DNA from: an uncultured Lentisphaerota bacterium
GTDB lineage: Bacteria > Verrucomicrobiota > Kiritimatiellia > CAIQIC01
Assembly (NCBI GenBank): GCA_903896925.1
Contig: CAITZM010000013.1
Coordinates: 82,500-146,499 of the forward strand
DNA: 64,000 nucleotides
Direction: 5' to 3'
This document shows, in pieces, positions 7,213 to 16,627 of this stretch. The notes under the pieces were generated by a model. It worked only from the letters and a program-made list of their open reading frames with translations, had not been told where the DNA came from and made no database searches. Made by a program: the position numbers and the translations under genes. Positions within the stretch are counted from its first letter, which is position 1. Every line of letters begins with the position of its first letter.

Positions 7213-9744
7213 TCACTCCAGATATGGCTTCAGTTGCACGAAGTTGAGGACGAGCTCCTCGCCGGGGCGGGCGGCGGTGTCGGTGAAGGTGAGGCGCAGG
7301 GTGGGGGCCTTGGCGCGGAAGACGATACGGTGCAGGTTGATCTTGGCGACGTTGTCGTTGTGCGCGTAGCGCCCGCCGTTGCGGCGGTCAACGTGGACGA
7401 AGCTCTTCTCGGGGATGATCTCGGCGCCGTCCAGTTCCGCGTCGAGGCCGTAGCGGCGCGGGTTGTATTTCTTGCCGAGGACATCCTTGCGGTCGGCGGT
7501 GACGAACTGGAGGCAGTAGGCTTTGCCGACGGTGAGGCCGTGGGCGGTCTGGCTGAGGCGGTTCGGCTGGCCGGCCTGGCGCTTCAGCACGCAGACGGTG
7601 TCGCCCGCCTTGCCGCCGCCCCAGCGACCCTGGCTGTTCTTGCCGTAGCCGGCGAGGGTGTCCGCGCGGATGGCGCCGTCGGCCGCAGGCGCGGGCGTCC
7701 AGCCGGTCAGGCCGTCGGCGAAGTCGCCGTTGGTCAGGCAGCCGGGGTTGTACGTGAAGCCGTAGCGCGCGGAGAGCAGGTCCTTGCGGCCCTCGACCGC
7801 ATAGTGGCGCATCAGCAGGAAGGACCAGCGGACCATTTCCTCGTCGCCGTAGTAGGTGCCCCAGTAGCCCGTGGTCGCGAGGTCCGCGAAATCCGGGCTG
7901 TTGGCGAGCAGGTTGACCTGCATGTCCAGGTAGTATTTGAAGTCCACGGCGGGGTCGTGCTCGAGCGAGATGATCGGAAGCTGGTTGAAGTTGCCGAGGA
8001 TGATGCCGGTGCCCGCGGCGGCGTGGGGGAAGAAGGCGTTGAAGCGACGCATGGTCTCGCCGATCATGCTGTCGAGGTAGGCGGCGGCGGACTTCTCGTC
8101 GGGCTGCGGATGGCAGTAGGCTTCGAACAGCAGCCGGCCGCGCCCTTTGGACGCGTTGAGGGCGGCGGACATGAAATCCGTATGCAGGGCGGCGATGCCG
8201 GGTTTGCCGACGATCCACGAGTAGATCAGGCGCTGCTCCGGGTTGTGCAGCCGCCACAGGGCCTTGGTGTAGTTGTCGATGGTGGTGCGGCCGAAGAACA
8301 GTTCGTCGCTGGTGAAGCCGTCGTACTGCGGCGCGGTCAGGCCGGCGTGTTTCTCCATGCGTGCCTGGACGTTGGTGGCATCGTTCACGGGTGCGACGTT
8401 GAAGTTGGCGAGCCACTTGAGGCCGCGGGCTTTGGCCTCGGCGAGGGCGTCGCCCGGCAGCGCGCCACCGTTGAGGGTGGTCACGGCGGGGAGGACGTGC
8501 CGTTTCATGAACGCCCAGTCGTAGTGGCCGTTCTCCTGGACGGCGGAGTCGGCGCACGGTGGATAGTCGAAGATCTCGGGGATGGACCGGACGACCAGGC
8601 GAGCGGCGGCGGTGGCGCCGCTGACGGTGATGCGGTGCTCGCCCAGGGCCAGCTCGCGGAAGGCCTCCAGCCGGTCGGTATTGGCGGTGATCACCGTGTC
8701 CCGGTCATCGATTTTGACGGTCAGCTCCGACGCGGGCGTGGCGTCGGAGAGTGCGACGAAGATCCAGCCCTCGCGGGGATTGACGAAGGTGAAGGTTTGC
8801 GGCGCAGGGCCGACCGGCTCGTTAAGCACCTCGGCGACGAGGTTGTTCAACCGCTTGATGCGGCTGCGGTCGAGGGTGGGGACGTCGATGATGCTGATGG
8901 CATGGGTGACGCTTAATACCGGCTGCTGCGTGCCGCTGTGACGCAGGACGGTTTGCATCCTGTAGTCGCCGCCGGGGAGCCCGGCGAGTTTGATGACCAG
9001 CTTCCCGTCCTTGAGCGGGACGGTCTGCGCGGGGAGGCGGTCGCCGTCGAGGGTGACAAGCGCTTCGTAGGCCTCCTGCTTCTCCGGCAGGTTGCCGTAG
9101 CACTTGAGGGTCAGTTCCGGATGGGCCCGCGGAATCCGGTTGAGCAGCGGCTGGAATGGCACCAGCCGTGGCGAGGCGACGCGGGACATCTGCGTGCTGG
9201 AACCCTGACGCGCACCGGGGCTGATGGCTTCGAGTTTGAGCGCGGCAAAATAAATGGAACCGGTCAGCGCGGTGGCGAACATGGCCACGCCGTATTCCTT
9301 ATCGCGCGAGGTGAACAGCTTGAACGTCTTTTGGTAGAACGTCCAATCGGAATCGGCGGGGAACTGCTTGAGGCCGACGTCGTTGAACCAGCCGCCGTTG
9401 TGGACGATCAGCCCGGCGTTGCGGCTCTGGAAGCCCTTGGTCTTGATGTAGGCACTGAGCTTGTAGGTCTCGCCGGCGACGAGGGTCAGGCCCTGCTGGC
9501 GCGCGCTGGCCTCGCCGGGCTGGGCGCTGTCGGCCTGCAGGACGACGGCCGGCTGCTTGCCCGCGGGTCCGCCGGTGCGTTGATAGAGCACGTGCCTGGA
9601 GTTGGACGGGCTCCAGAATTCGGGGAAGTCCACCTGCTCGGCGTCGAGGCTGCCGTTGACCAGCAGGTTCTCCCCTGCAGGCACCGCCGCGCGCGCGGAC
9701 AACGACAGGGCTGCGCTGAGCACCAACCCGAACATCCATTTCAT
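7213..9744 (-). CDS. Large secreted protein with carbohydrate-binding-like ends, function unknown
   Basis: An 843-residue exported protein. The start at 9744 has GGAG 8 bases upstream and a clean signal peptide (MKWMFGLVLSAALSLSARA). The N-terminus (ENLLVNGSLDAEQVDFPEFW, residues about 25-45) reads like a CBM4/9-type jelly roll with the ETYKLSAYIKTKG motif. The C-terminus holds a second similar module (NPGCLTNGDFADGLTGWTPA, then AYCLQFVTADRK). The middle (about residues 380-650) may be a TIM-barrel-like catalytic part. It starts 10 bases after the SOUL gene stop and is thus in an operon with it. A glycan-active enzyme is plausible, but I recognise no catalytic family. Confidence 0.75.
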   Translation of the reverse strand: MKWMFGLVLSAALSLSARAAVPAGENLLVNGSLDAEQVDFPEFWSPSNSRHVLYQRTGGPAGKQPAVVLQADSAQPGEASARQQGLTLVAGETYKLSAYIKTKGFQSRNAGLIVHNGGWFNDVGLKQFPADSDWTFYQKTFKLFTSRDKEYGVAMFATALTGSIYFAALKLEAISPGARQGSSTQMSRVASPRLVPFQPLLNRIPRAHPELTLKCYGNLPEKQEAYEALVTLDGDRLPAQTVPLKDGKLVIKLAGLPGGDYRMQTVLRHSGTQQPVLSVTHAISIIDVPTLDRSRIKRLNNLVAEVLNEPVGPAPQTFTFVNPREGWIFVALSDATPASELTVKIDDRDTVITANTDRLEAFRELALGEHRITVSGATAAARLVVRSIPEIFDYPPCADSAVQENGHYDWAFMKRHVLPAVTTLNGGALPGDALAEAKARGLKWLANFNVAPVNDATNVQARMEKHAGLTAPQYDGFTSDELFFGRTTIDNYTKALWRLHNPEQRLIYSWIVGKPGIAALHTDFMSAALNASKGRGRLLFEAYCHPQPDEKSAAAYLDSMIGETMRRFNAFFPHAAAGTGIILGNFNQLPIISLEHDPAVDFKYYLDMQVNLLANSPDFADLATTGYWGTYYGDEEMVRWSFLLMRHYAVEGRKDLLSARYGFTYNPGCLTNGDFADGLTGWTPAPAADGAIRADTLAGYGKNSQGRWGGGKAGDTVCVLKRQAGQPNRLSQTAHGLTVGKAYCLQFVTADRKDVLGKKYNPRRYGLDAELDGAEIIPEKSFVHVDRRNGGRYAHNDNVAKINLHRIVFRAKAPTLRLTFTDTAARPGEELVLNFVQLKPYLE

Positions 9745-9754
9745 CTGCTGCTCC

Positions 9755-10435
9755 TCACTTTGCGTTGGCCGGCGAGTCCTTGTTGGCTCTCGCCGGCTCG
9801 GCACCGGGCGCCAGCGGGATCAGGATCTCATTCCTGCGCAGGAACCACGGGGTGAAGGGCGGATTGTAGCGGGCCCAGACGGGGTCGCCCGCCGCGGTCA
9901 GGCTATTTTTGCTCATCCACGTTTCGAGCGCCTGCTTCTGACTCAGGTAGCGCTTTTCGCTCCAGAACCCCGAGTAGCGCACGGCGGCCATCCGGCGGGC
10001 CGGCACCTGCCGCAGTTTGACTTGCGGGTCTTCCGGCACCGGGAGCGTCTCCAGCGTATAGCCGGCCGGCATCATGAAGCTGACCGCCCACTTGTCCTGC
10101 ACCCGTTGCTGTCCGACGGGTGCCGTCATCGCGATCTTCTCGCCCGCACGTTGCTGGGCCACGGGGGCCGTCATCGCCACCTTGTTGTGCGAGCGGTTGG
10201 CGCCGGAGATATAGCGGAAGAGCTTGCCGAAGGCCTGGTTGCCGGCGTCTTCGAGGCTGCCGTCCACGATCGTTTCGGCGAGGATGTGCGGTGCGTAGAC
10301 GCGGATTTCAAAGGCGGCGTCCTGCTTTTCCAGCGTGAAAGGGGCTTCTTCGGTGGCCATGGTATTCAGTGCTCCCGTGATGCCGACGGCTGCCGCCAGC
10401 AAGATCCGCTTTGCGTTGTTCATGACCGCCGACAT
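9755..10435 (-). CDS. SOUL family heme-binding protein
   Basis: A 226-residue protein. The start at 10435 is preceded by GGGAGC at a good distance; a second ATG at 10423 is possible. A hydrophobic N-terminal signal (RILLAAAVGITGALNTMA) suggests export. The SOUL/HBP domain is clear: PFTLEKQDAAFEIRVYAPHI, then ETIVDGSLEDAGNQAFGKLF, IAMTAPVGQQ, and a C-terminal YNPPFTPWFLRRNEILIPL. The motif pair KVAMTAPV and KIAMTAPV is repeated, with a short insert (AQQRAGE) between; the usual family has one M-T-x-P-V motif. Members bind heme or porphyrin. It is the first gene of a two-gene operon with a secreted glycan-related protein. Confidence 0.9.
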   Translation of the reverse strand: MSAVMNNAKRILLAAAVGITGALNTMATEEAPFTLEKQDAAFEIRVYAPHILAETIVDGSLEDAGNQAFGKLFRYISGANRSHNKVAMTAPVAQQRAGEKIAMTAPVGQQRVQDKWAVSFMMPAGYTLETLPVPEDPQVKLRQVPARRMAAVRYSGFWSEKRYLSQKQALETWMSKNSLTAAGDPVWARYNPPFTPWFLRRNEILIPLAPGAEPARANKDSPANAK

Positions 10436-10605
10436 AGATCAGCTCCCGTTTTGTGTACCCCTGTGGCTTGCTTCAGGTGTGTGCTACTATGCATGCCGAT
10501 GAAGATAACATCCCTTGTGTTCCAGAGCGATAAGTTTGCCAAGGGCTCCAGCCGCGGCCCCTTTGAACTCAGGGGCGATAGTCCGCCGCGGCCCGGGGTC
10601 ACCTC

Positions 10606-12045
10606 ATGAACATTCTGCTCACCGGCGCATCCGGTTATATCGGCGGACGCCTGCTGCCCGTGCTGTTGCGTGCGGGGCACACCGTGCGGTGCCTGGTCCG
10701 CCAGCCTGAGGCGCTCCGTGCGCGGGTGGACGCGCGGGCGGAACTGGTGGCCGGCGATGTGCTGGATCCGGATTCGTTGACCCGGGCGATGCAGGGCGTC
10801 AACACGGCTTATTACCTGGTGCACTCCATGGGCTCGCAGGGCTCGTTCGAGGAGGCCGACCGGCAGGGCGCCGAAAACTTTGGCCGTGCCGCCCGGGCCG
10901 GCGGCGTCCGGCGCATCATCTACCTGGGCGGTTTGGGTGACGACCGCGAGCGCCTGTCGGCGCACCTGCGCAGCCGGCACGAGACCGGGATGATCCTCCG
11001 GGAATCCGGCGTCGAGGTGCTGGAGTTCCGCGCTTCCATCGTCATCGGGTCGGGCAGCATGTCGTTCGAGATGATCCGCGCCCTCTGCCAGCGGCTGCCC
11101 ATCATGACCACGCCCAAGTGGGTGCAGGTCAAGGCGCAGCCCATCGGCATCGCGGACCTGCTGCGCTATCTGACCGGGGCCCTGGACCTGCCCGCCGGCG
11201 AGAGCCGCGTTTTTGAAATCGGGGGCACGGAGGCCCTGTCCTACGCCGACCTGATGCAGGTGTATTGCCGTGTGCGCGGTCTGCGCCGGCTCATCATCTC
11301 CGTGCCGGTGCTGTCGCCTCGCCTCTCCAGCTGGTGGCTGGGGCTGGTCACCCCGCTCTACGCCCGGGTGGGCCGCAAGCTGATCGACAGCCTGCGCTTT
11401 CCCACGGTCGTGCGGGACCGCTCCGCCCTGGAGGTCTTCGGCTTCACGCCCATGGATGTGGAGACCGCCATCCGCGACGCGCTGCGGAACGAAGACAGGG
11501 AACTGGCCGAGACGCGCTGGTCCGACTCGTTTTCCGCAGGCAACACCTACCGCCGCTGGGGCGGGGTCCGGTTTGGCAACCGGCTCGTGGACTCCCGCAG
11601 CGTGGACCTGCCGGTGACCGTGGCGCAGGCCTTCGCGCCGATCCGGCGCATCGGCGGGGCCAACGGCTGGTACTTCGCCAACAGCTTGTGGCATCTGCGC
11701 GGGTTTCTCGATCAATTGGTCGGGGGCATCGGCCTGCGCCGTGGACGCAAGCACCCCGAACGGCTGGCCGTGGGCGATGTCATCGATTGGTGGCGCGTGG
11801 AGGAATACGTCGAAAACTCACGGCTCAAACTGCACGCGGAGATGCGGCTGCCCGGCCGGGCCTGGCTGGAGTTCGAGGTCACTGACCTGGGCACGTCAGG
11901 CGCCCGCATCCGCCAGACCGCCATCTTCGATCCGGTGGGCTGGGGCGGCCTCCTCTACTGGTACGGCGTGTACCCCCTCCATGCCGTCGTTTTTCGTGGC
12001 ATGCTGCGCAACATCGCCCGGGCCGCCGTCCGGGCGGAGCGCTGA
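10606..12045 (+). CDS. SDR/NAD(P)-binding protein with C-terminal DUF2867
   Basis: A 479-residue cytoplasmic protein. The N-terminal extended short-chain dehydrogenase fold begins MNILLTGASGYIGGRLLPVL with the glycine motif TGASGYIG (residues 6-13) and continues with YYLVHSMGSQGSFEEADRQG and GGVRRIIYLGGLGDD. From about residue 285 it is DUF2867 (RRIGGANGWYFANSLWHLRG, VIDWWRVEEYVENSRLKLHA). This two-part architecture is known across many phyla, often as a ubiquinone or NmrA-like epimerase of uncertain substrate. It is divergent from the SOUL gene with a 170-base shared upstream region. The domain call is firm; the reaction is unknown. Confidence 0.9.
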   Translation: MNILLTGASGYIGGRLLPVLLRAGHTVRCLVRQPEALRARVDARAELVAGDVLDPDSLTRAMQGVNTAYYLVHSMGSQGSFEEADRQGAENFGRAARAGGVRRIIYLGGLGDDRERLSAHLRSRHETGMILRESGVEVLEFRASIVIGSGSMSFEMIRALCQRLPIMTTPKWVQVKAQPIGIADLLRYLTGALDLPAGESRVFEIGGTEALSYADLMQVYCRVRGLRRLIISVPVLSPRLSSWWLGLVTPLYARVGRKLIDSLRFPTVVRDRSALEVFGFTPMDVETAIRDALRNEDRELAETRWSDSFSAGNTYRRWGGVRFGNRLVDSRSVDLPVTVAQAFAPIRRIGGANGWYFANSLWHLRGFLDQLVGGIGLRRGRKHPERLAVGDVIDWWRVEEYVENSRLKLHAEMRLPGRAWLEFEVTDLGTSGARIRQTAIFDPVGWGGLLYWYGVYPLHAVVFRGMLRNIARAAVRAER

Positions 12046-12126
12046 TAGTTCACCTGCCTGGAATCAACGGGCCCCGTTGCCGGAGAAAAGCAGTTTCGCG
12101 GTTTCTACCAGACGTTCACCCTCGCC

Positions 12127-12444
12127 TTATGAGAGCGAATGCGCATGCGGCCAAAGGATGTTGCCCAGAGTTGATGCTTCGAAACCGATGACGAAAGGCA
12201 TGAGCAAATAGACGATAACTTTTTTTCGGTTTTCACCGAGCACCAGCCCGACAAAAAGCCTGATCCAGATGAGGTAGAGCCCTATCTCGAAGATCCTCCC
12301 CGTGGCAGCGCCATAGCTGCACTTGCAGCCGATGCCGAAAAAGGCGCAAGCCAAGAAAGCCGGTACTGGAAGCGCAATGACGGCCAGCACCCAGTACAGC
12401 CGGTTGCCGCTAATTATCCGTTTGATCCCGTTTCCCGGCGTCAT
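12127..12444 (-). CDS. Small integral membrane protein (105 aa)
   Basis: A 105-residue protein with three hydrophobic stretches (residues about 17-37, 50-66, 75-93) and a Cys-rich loop (FFGIGCKCSYGAATG). It starts 10 bases after the stop of the GH5 gene on the same strand, so it is probably translated from the same message. No family recognised. Base composition is slightly lower in GC than the neighbours. Confidence 0.6.
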   Translation of the reverse strand: MTPGNGIKRIISGNRLYWVLAVIALPVPAFLACAFFGIGCKCSYGAATGRIFEIGLYLIWIRLFVGLVLGENRKKVIVYLLMPFVIGFEASTLGNILWPHAHSLS

Positions 12445-12454
12445 ATAGATCGGG

Positions 12455-13960
12455 TCAGTATTTCTGGTATTCCTGCAAGAGCTTCAACATCTCGCGGTCG
12501 AGCTTGTGGCCGTGCCAGTCTTCGTACTGGACGTCGCTGCGCTGGCTGTCGAGGATGCCGAAGCTGCCGCGGAAATTCCAGACGACCCAGCCGTAGCGCG
12601 CCTGCTTCCACTCCTCCAGCCACGCCTTCATCCACGCGAGCATGACGGGATGCGGCGTCTTGTTGTGGCAGCCCCATTCGCCCACGAGCACCGCGCCGCC
12701 TTGCGCGGAAAAGTCGCGCCACGGCTTGAGGTAGTTCACCAGCGTCTGGCTGGGATTCGCGCCCGGCGGTGGGAGCAGGCGGCCGTCGCCGGTCACGGTG
12801 TGGGCTTCCTGCTTCGCGCCCCACGAGAGGTCGGTGACATAGATGTGGCGCGCCTCGCCGGGCACCTGCAGGCTCAACTCGGTGAACTTGATCCAGTCGC
12901 CATCCACATTCTCGATGGAGATTTCTTTTGCCCCCGTCGCCAGCTTGAGGCTGAAGCTGAGCTCCTTCGCCGGTTCATAGTAGGTGTACTTGCCGGACTT
13001 CAACGGCTTCCAGGCGGCGGGCTGAGCCTTGGCATCGCAGAGCAGTTCACCGATCACCTTGCCATCGGCCTTGGCCTGCAGCTTGGCCTTGGATGAAAAC
13101 TGGAACAGCTTGAGGGTGATGTCCGTCCCGGGTTTTAAATCGCCTTGCAGCACCAGCGGGGCTTTGAGGTCCTTCTTCACGGGGCCGAAGAGCTGGCCGA
13201 TCACCTTGGACGGCGGCCAGGTGGGTTCCGGCATCTTGTCGGAGCCTTTCACCCAGCTCGCCTTGTAATGCGAGATCGTCCCCGGGTGATAGCCGCGCGT
13301 CGCCTGCACCACGTTCGAATATTTCAGGAATTCCGGGAACGCATCCTTGCCGACATTGTTGCCGTCCACCACGATGATGCGCTTGGGGTCCACGGCGTGG
13401 ATGGCCTCGATGGCCCGGCTGTTCACCTTCACGTAGCTCTCCCGCGTGTTGCGCGTCGGCTCGTTGAGCAGGTTGAAGCTCAACTGCTCCTGTGGGATAT
13501 GCTGGTAGCGTTTGGCAAACATCGTCCAGTGCGCCACGAAGGCGTCCTGCGGCGCCTGGTCCTTCCAGAGGTCCGTCGCCTCGGCGGGTGGGTTGATGCA
13601 GAAGCCCGGCGCGCGGTGCAAATTGATGCAGACATGGATGCGGTGTTTCGCACCGAACTCGATCGCCTGGTCAATTTCCTTGAGCATCGGCTCCTTGAAC
13701 TTCAACCAGTCGTTCGTCTCCGTGTAGCAGCGATAATCCATCGGCAGGCGCACGAAGTTGAACCCCAGCTCCTCGATCCACTTGAAATCGTCCTCGTTGA
13801 ACGGCGTCTGGTTGTGCGGCTTGTATTTCTCCAGCAGGTTGAACCCGCGCCACTGCGAGATATCCACGCTGCCGACTTTCTGCGGATCGGAGGCGGTCGC
13901 GGGCAGGGTGCAGGCGACCAGCAAGGCGACGGCGATAAGTTTTGGTGCGAGTGAGTTCAT
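12455..13960 (-). CDS. Glycoside hydrolase family 5 protein (secreted endoglucanase-like)
   Basis: A 501-residue secreted enzyme. Start 13960 gives a signal peptide (MNSLAPKLIAVALLVACTLP); a start at 13996 would place a charged tail before it, and neither has a clear ribosome site. The GH5 TIM barrel shows WRGFNLLEKY, FNFVRLPMDYR, HVCINLHRAPG and the acid/base motif FNLLNEP (Glu near 167). The nucleophile is in AVLVGEWGCHNKTP (Glu near 428). About 130 residues (roughly 255-385) lie between barrel parts and look like an inserted beta-sandwich, possibly carbohydrate binding (KPGTDITLKLFQFSSKAKLQ). It probably cleaves beta-glucan or mannan. The downstream small membrane gene follows closely; a DUF1080 gene lies 192 bases upstream. 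Confidence 0.88.
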   Translation of the reverse strand: MNSLAPKLIAVALLVACTLPATASDPQKVGSVDISQWRGFNLLEKYKPHNQTPFNEDDFKWIEELGFNFVRLPMDYRCYTETNDWLKFKEPMLKEIDQAIEFGAKHRIHVCINLHRAPGFCINPPAEATDLWKDQAPQDAFVAHWTMFAKRYQHIPQEQLSFNLLNEPTRNTRESYVKVNSRAIEAIHAVDPKRIIVVDGNNVGKDAFPEFLKYSNVVQATRGYHPGTISHYKASWVKGSDKMPEPTWPPSKVIGQLFGPVKKDLKAPLVLQGDLKPGTDITLKLFQFSSKAKLQAKADGKVIGELLCDAKAQPAAWKPLKSGKYTYYEPAKELSFSLKLATGAKEISIENVDGDWIKFTELSLQVPGEARHIYVTDLSWGAKQEAHTVTGDGRLLPPPGANPSQTLVNYLKPWRDFSAQGGAVLVGEWGCHNKTPHPVMLAWMKAWLEEWKQARYGWVVWNFRGSFGILDSQRSDVQYEDWHGHKLDREMLKLLQEYQKY

Positions 13961-14152
13961 TTTAATTTCGGTTGGCTCAGTGCGGCCCGGCTTCATGGTT
14001 GTGCCGGCTTACGGTTTCGGATGCGTTTTGAAAACTCCCAGATGACCGCCGTGGCGCGGATGTTGCGGCGCAGGCTGTCAGAAGGTGCTTCACCTGTAAC
14101 TTGATTCTCGCGACGGTTGGCTGTTGCCGTGGCCGGAGGGTCTGCGTCGGCC

Positions 14153-14815
14153 TCAGTCGAGCGGGACGACGCGGATGTTCCGAAAATGGACCTCGCCGCC
14201 TTCGGACTGGAGGCCGATGCGGCCGGCGAGCACGGGCACGCCGGTGACTTCGTTGATCTTCTGGCCGTTGACGACGACGGTGATCTTGTCGCCCTGCACC
14301 GTGATCTCGGCGCGGTTCCATTCGCCGGGCTTCTTCTCGGCCATCGCACTCTTCTTCACGCCCGCAGTCAATTCGCCGAGCGCGAACTTCTTCGGCTTCA
14401 TCGCGCGCGTTGCGTCGCCTTGCAGCGTCATGCCCTGGAAGCCCATCAGGTCGCCGGCGCTCTCGTGCTTGAGCTGGCACTCGATGCAGCGCGGCAGCGT
14501 CGAGGGCTCGCCGTTGATGCGCTGGAAGAAACCGCTGTTGCCGGGCTTCTGCGGATCGCCCCAGCGCCACTCGGCGGTCAGCTTGTAGTTCGTGTAGGTT
14601 TGTTCCGTCGCCAGCCAGCCGATGGGCTCGCCTTTGCAGACGATCACGCCATCCCGGGCGCTCCACACGTCCTCCAGCTTCACGTCGGACTTCGCTGAGA
14701 ACGCCGTCCAGCCGTTGAGGTTCTGGCCGTTGAAGAGTTCAACGGAGTTCCGGGGAGGGCAGCACGTGCAGGATGCACAGGCCAACAACAAAACCAACGC
14801 GCCGAGTTTCTTCAT
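14153..14815 (-). CDS. DUF1080 (3-keto-disaccharide hydrolase domain) lipoprotein
   Basis: A 220-residue paralogue of the protein at 3267-3956. Start 14815 has AGGAGC 6 bases upstream. The signal peptide MKKLGALVLLLACASCTC carries overlapping lipobox-like sites (LLAC, ASC), so it is probably membrane anchored. Domain motifs: ELFNGQNLNGWTAF, VWSARDGVIVCKG, YKLTAEWRWGDPQKPGNSG, KPGEWNRAEITVQGDKITVV, and GRIGLQSEGGEVHFRNIRVV at the end. Acts on or binds glycans outside the cytoplasm by family analogy. It precedes the GH5 gene on the same strand. Confidence 0.87.
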   Translation of the reverse strand: MKKLGALVLLLACASCTCCPPRNSVELFNGQNLNGWTAFSAKSDVKLEDVWSARDGVIVCKGEPIGWLATEQTYTNYKLTAEWRWGDPQKPGNSGFFQRINGEPSTLPRCIECQLKHESAGDLMGFQGMTLQGDATRAMKPKKFALGELTAGVKKSAMAEKKPGEWNRAEITVQGDKITVVVNGQKINEVTGVPVLAGRIGLQSEGGEVHFRNIRVVPLD

Positions 14816-14829
14816 GATCAGCTCCTGAT

Positions 14830-15171
14830 GGATTGCAGTGAAACGACCCCGGAGAGTACCGGCCCGCCGCCCCGCCGCCAAACAGAAAATCGCTGCGGTT
14901 GCGCGTTGGGGGGGGGCGTGAAAAGATGGGTGGCGATGGGGTGGGCAGGTTCTTGTGATGGCCTGTTTGGGTTCGCGGGGTTGGCTTGCCCCGGCGCAGC
15001 GCCGCGCGAAGCCGGGAAACCCCGCCCACGAAGACAGGCCGGTTCTGTGGTGTGCCGCGGTTTCACGTGTTCCGACCAACTCGGAGCGGCGGCACTCCTG
15101 CCGCCGAACATGTGCAAGTGACGAGATCAGGTTGGCAAGCGGCGCTAACTGCACTATTCTGGGGCTGGGTT
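14830..15171. repeat. Repeat-rich spacer between DUF1080 and MarC genes
   Basis: About 340 bases between divergent genes with no credible ORF. GGCCTGT (about 14960) and ACAGGCC (about 15034) bracket an imperfect palindrome containing GGGGTTGGCTTGCCCCGGCG and AACCCCGCCCACG, a relative of the palindromes at 1225-1296. GGAGCGGCGGCACTCCTGCC at about 15081-15100 is a further hairpin. A 10-base G-rich run (GGGGGGGGCG) is at about 14910. Confidence 0.55.
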
Positions 15172-15753
15172 ATGGCGCATTTCATGGAAAATTTTTTATT
15201 GGCGTGGATCCCGCTCTTCGTCGCGATGGATCCGGTCGGGCTGGTGCCGATGTTTTTGGCGATGACACGCGGGGTCCTGCCGGAACACGCGCGCCGCATC
15301 ACCTGGCAGGCCACGATCACCGCCGGTCTTGTGGGGGTCGGTTTCATGTTCGGCGGCAAGCTGGTCTTCCGGGCGTTGGGCATCTCCGTGGCCGATTTCG
15401 AGATCGCCGGCGGCCTGATCCTGCTGGTGATCGCGGGCCGCGAGATGGTGGCGCCGCGGCCGGAGCCGCCGTCCCTGGAGGATGATATCGGCGTGGTGCC
15501 GCTCGGCGTCCCGCTGATCACGGGGCCGGCGACGCTGGTGGCCCTGCTGGTGCTGCTGGAGACCGTCGGCCCGGCCTTCACGCTGGGGGCGTTTGCCTGC
15601 AACCTGGCGCTCGTCTTCGTCGCGCTGCGTTTTGGCCAGGAGCTCAAGCGGTTGATCGGCACGATGGGTCTCAAGGCGGTCTCCAAGGTCATTGCGCTGC
15701 TGCTCGCGGCCATCGCGGTCCACATGATCCGCCGCGGCTTGGCGGGTGCCTGA
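15172..15753 (+). CDS. MarC family integral membrane protein
   Basis: A 193-residue inner-membrane protein with six hydrophobic segments, the usual MarC/YchE/YhgN length and topology. Characteristic strings are FVAMDPVGLVPMFLAMTRGV near the N-terminus, FMFGGKLVFRALGISVADFE, FEIAGGLILLVIAGREM, and VPLGVPLITGPATLVALLVL, all typical of the family. The start at 15172 fits the N-terminus expected for MarC; a second ATG at 15184 is possible, and neither has a clear Shine-Dalgarno. The family role is unsettled (the former multiple-antibiotic-resistance link is weak). The PAS gene follows 55 bases later. Confidence 0.9.
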   Translation: MAHFMENFLLAWIPLFVAMDPVGLVPMFLAMTRGVLPEHARRITWQATITAGLVGVGFMFGGKLVFRALGISVADFEIAGGLILLVIAGREMVAPRPEPPSLEDDIGVVPLGVPLITGPATLVALLVLLETVGPAFTLGAFACNLALVFVALRFGQELKRLIGTMGLKAVSKVIALLLAAIAVHMIRRGLAGA

Positions 15754-15808
15754 GCGGCGCGATTGCAAATGCGCCGCGTTTCGTTATCATCCGCCCTTCC
15801 GAGGGCCT

Positions 15809-16627
15809 ATGAGCGGAACCGTACGCATTCACAACAAGAAAAAGATGGAGCAGGGGCCGGAAGTACTCGCTTCCGATACGCCTGCCGCGGTGCCGTTGGT
15901 GATCATGCCGCGGCCGTCGCCGGCGATTTCGACCAACGTGCTGGAGCATCTCTACGACGCGATCATGCTGACGAACCTCAAGGGTATCGTGCAGCAGGCC
16001 AACCATCGCGCCGAGGAAATGTTCGGCTATCCGCTGGTGCAGCTGATCGGCATGCCGCTGGGCCAGATCGTCGACGGCATCAGCGATGAATTGCTGGGGT
16101 TGATGCATCAGCAGCTGCAGCGTGGACGTTTCACGGTGCTGGAGGCGCGGTGTACCCGGCAGAACGGTTCGCTGTTTCCGGCGGAGATTGCCGTCAGCTC
16201 GCTGGAGCTCGGCGAGGGGCCCGGCCTCTGCTTTTCGCTCCGCAACATCACCCAGCGGCGCGAGATGCAAAACCAGCTCAGCATGGCCCAGCATGCGCTG
16301 CAACAGGCGGCCTGCGGACTGCTGATGGTGGATCTCGACTCCAAACTGCGGTTTGCCAACAACGTGTTCTGCCGGATGTGGGGTGTCGCGCAGCCGGCGG
16401 ACGTGCTCGGGCGCAGCCTCGACGAACTTTTTGGCGCGGCGAGTGCCGAGCTGTTGTGCAGCGGCCTCACCGGTCATGAAACCTGGGCCGGCATCCTCGA
16501 CATCGTCCGGCCCGGGGGCAAGGTGCTGCGCGTTCAGGCGATCAGCGCTCCGAATACCGATTTCGCCGGCGTCCTGGTCGGCTTGGTCATCTCCTTTATC
16601 GGCGCTGCGGCGCCCGCCACCTCATGA
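15809..16627 (+). CDS. Double PAS-domain protein without output domain
   Basis: A 272-residue soluble protein. First PAS: about residues 33-155 (LYDAIMLTNLKGIVQQANHR, EMFGYPLVQLIGMPLGQIVD, PAC-like CFSLRNITQRREMQ). Second PAS: about 160-265 (LLMVDLDSKLRFANNVFCRM). A short coiled linker joins them. No kinase, GGDEF, HTH or other output domain follows, so it may work by protein contact. It overlaps the Dus start by 4 bases (ATGA), which implies translational coupling with a tRNA-modifying enzyme. Confidence 0.85.
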   Translation: MSGTVRIHNKKKMEQGPEVLASDTPAAVPLVIMPRPSPAISTNVLEHLYDAIMLTNLKGIVQQANHRAEEMFGYPLVQLIGMPLGQIVDGISDELLGLMHQQLQRGRFTVLEARCTRQNGSLFPAEIAVSSLELGEGPGLCFSLRNITQRREMQNQLSMAQHALQQAACGLLMVDLDSKLRFANNVFCRMWGVAQPADVLGRSLDELFGAASAELLCSGLTGHETWAGILDIVRPGGKVLRVQAISAPNTDFAGVLVGLVISFIGAAAPATS

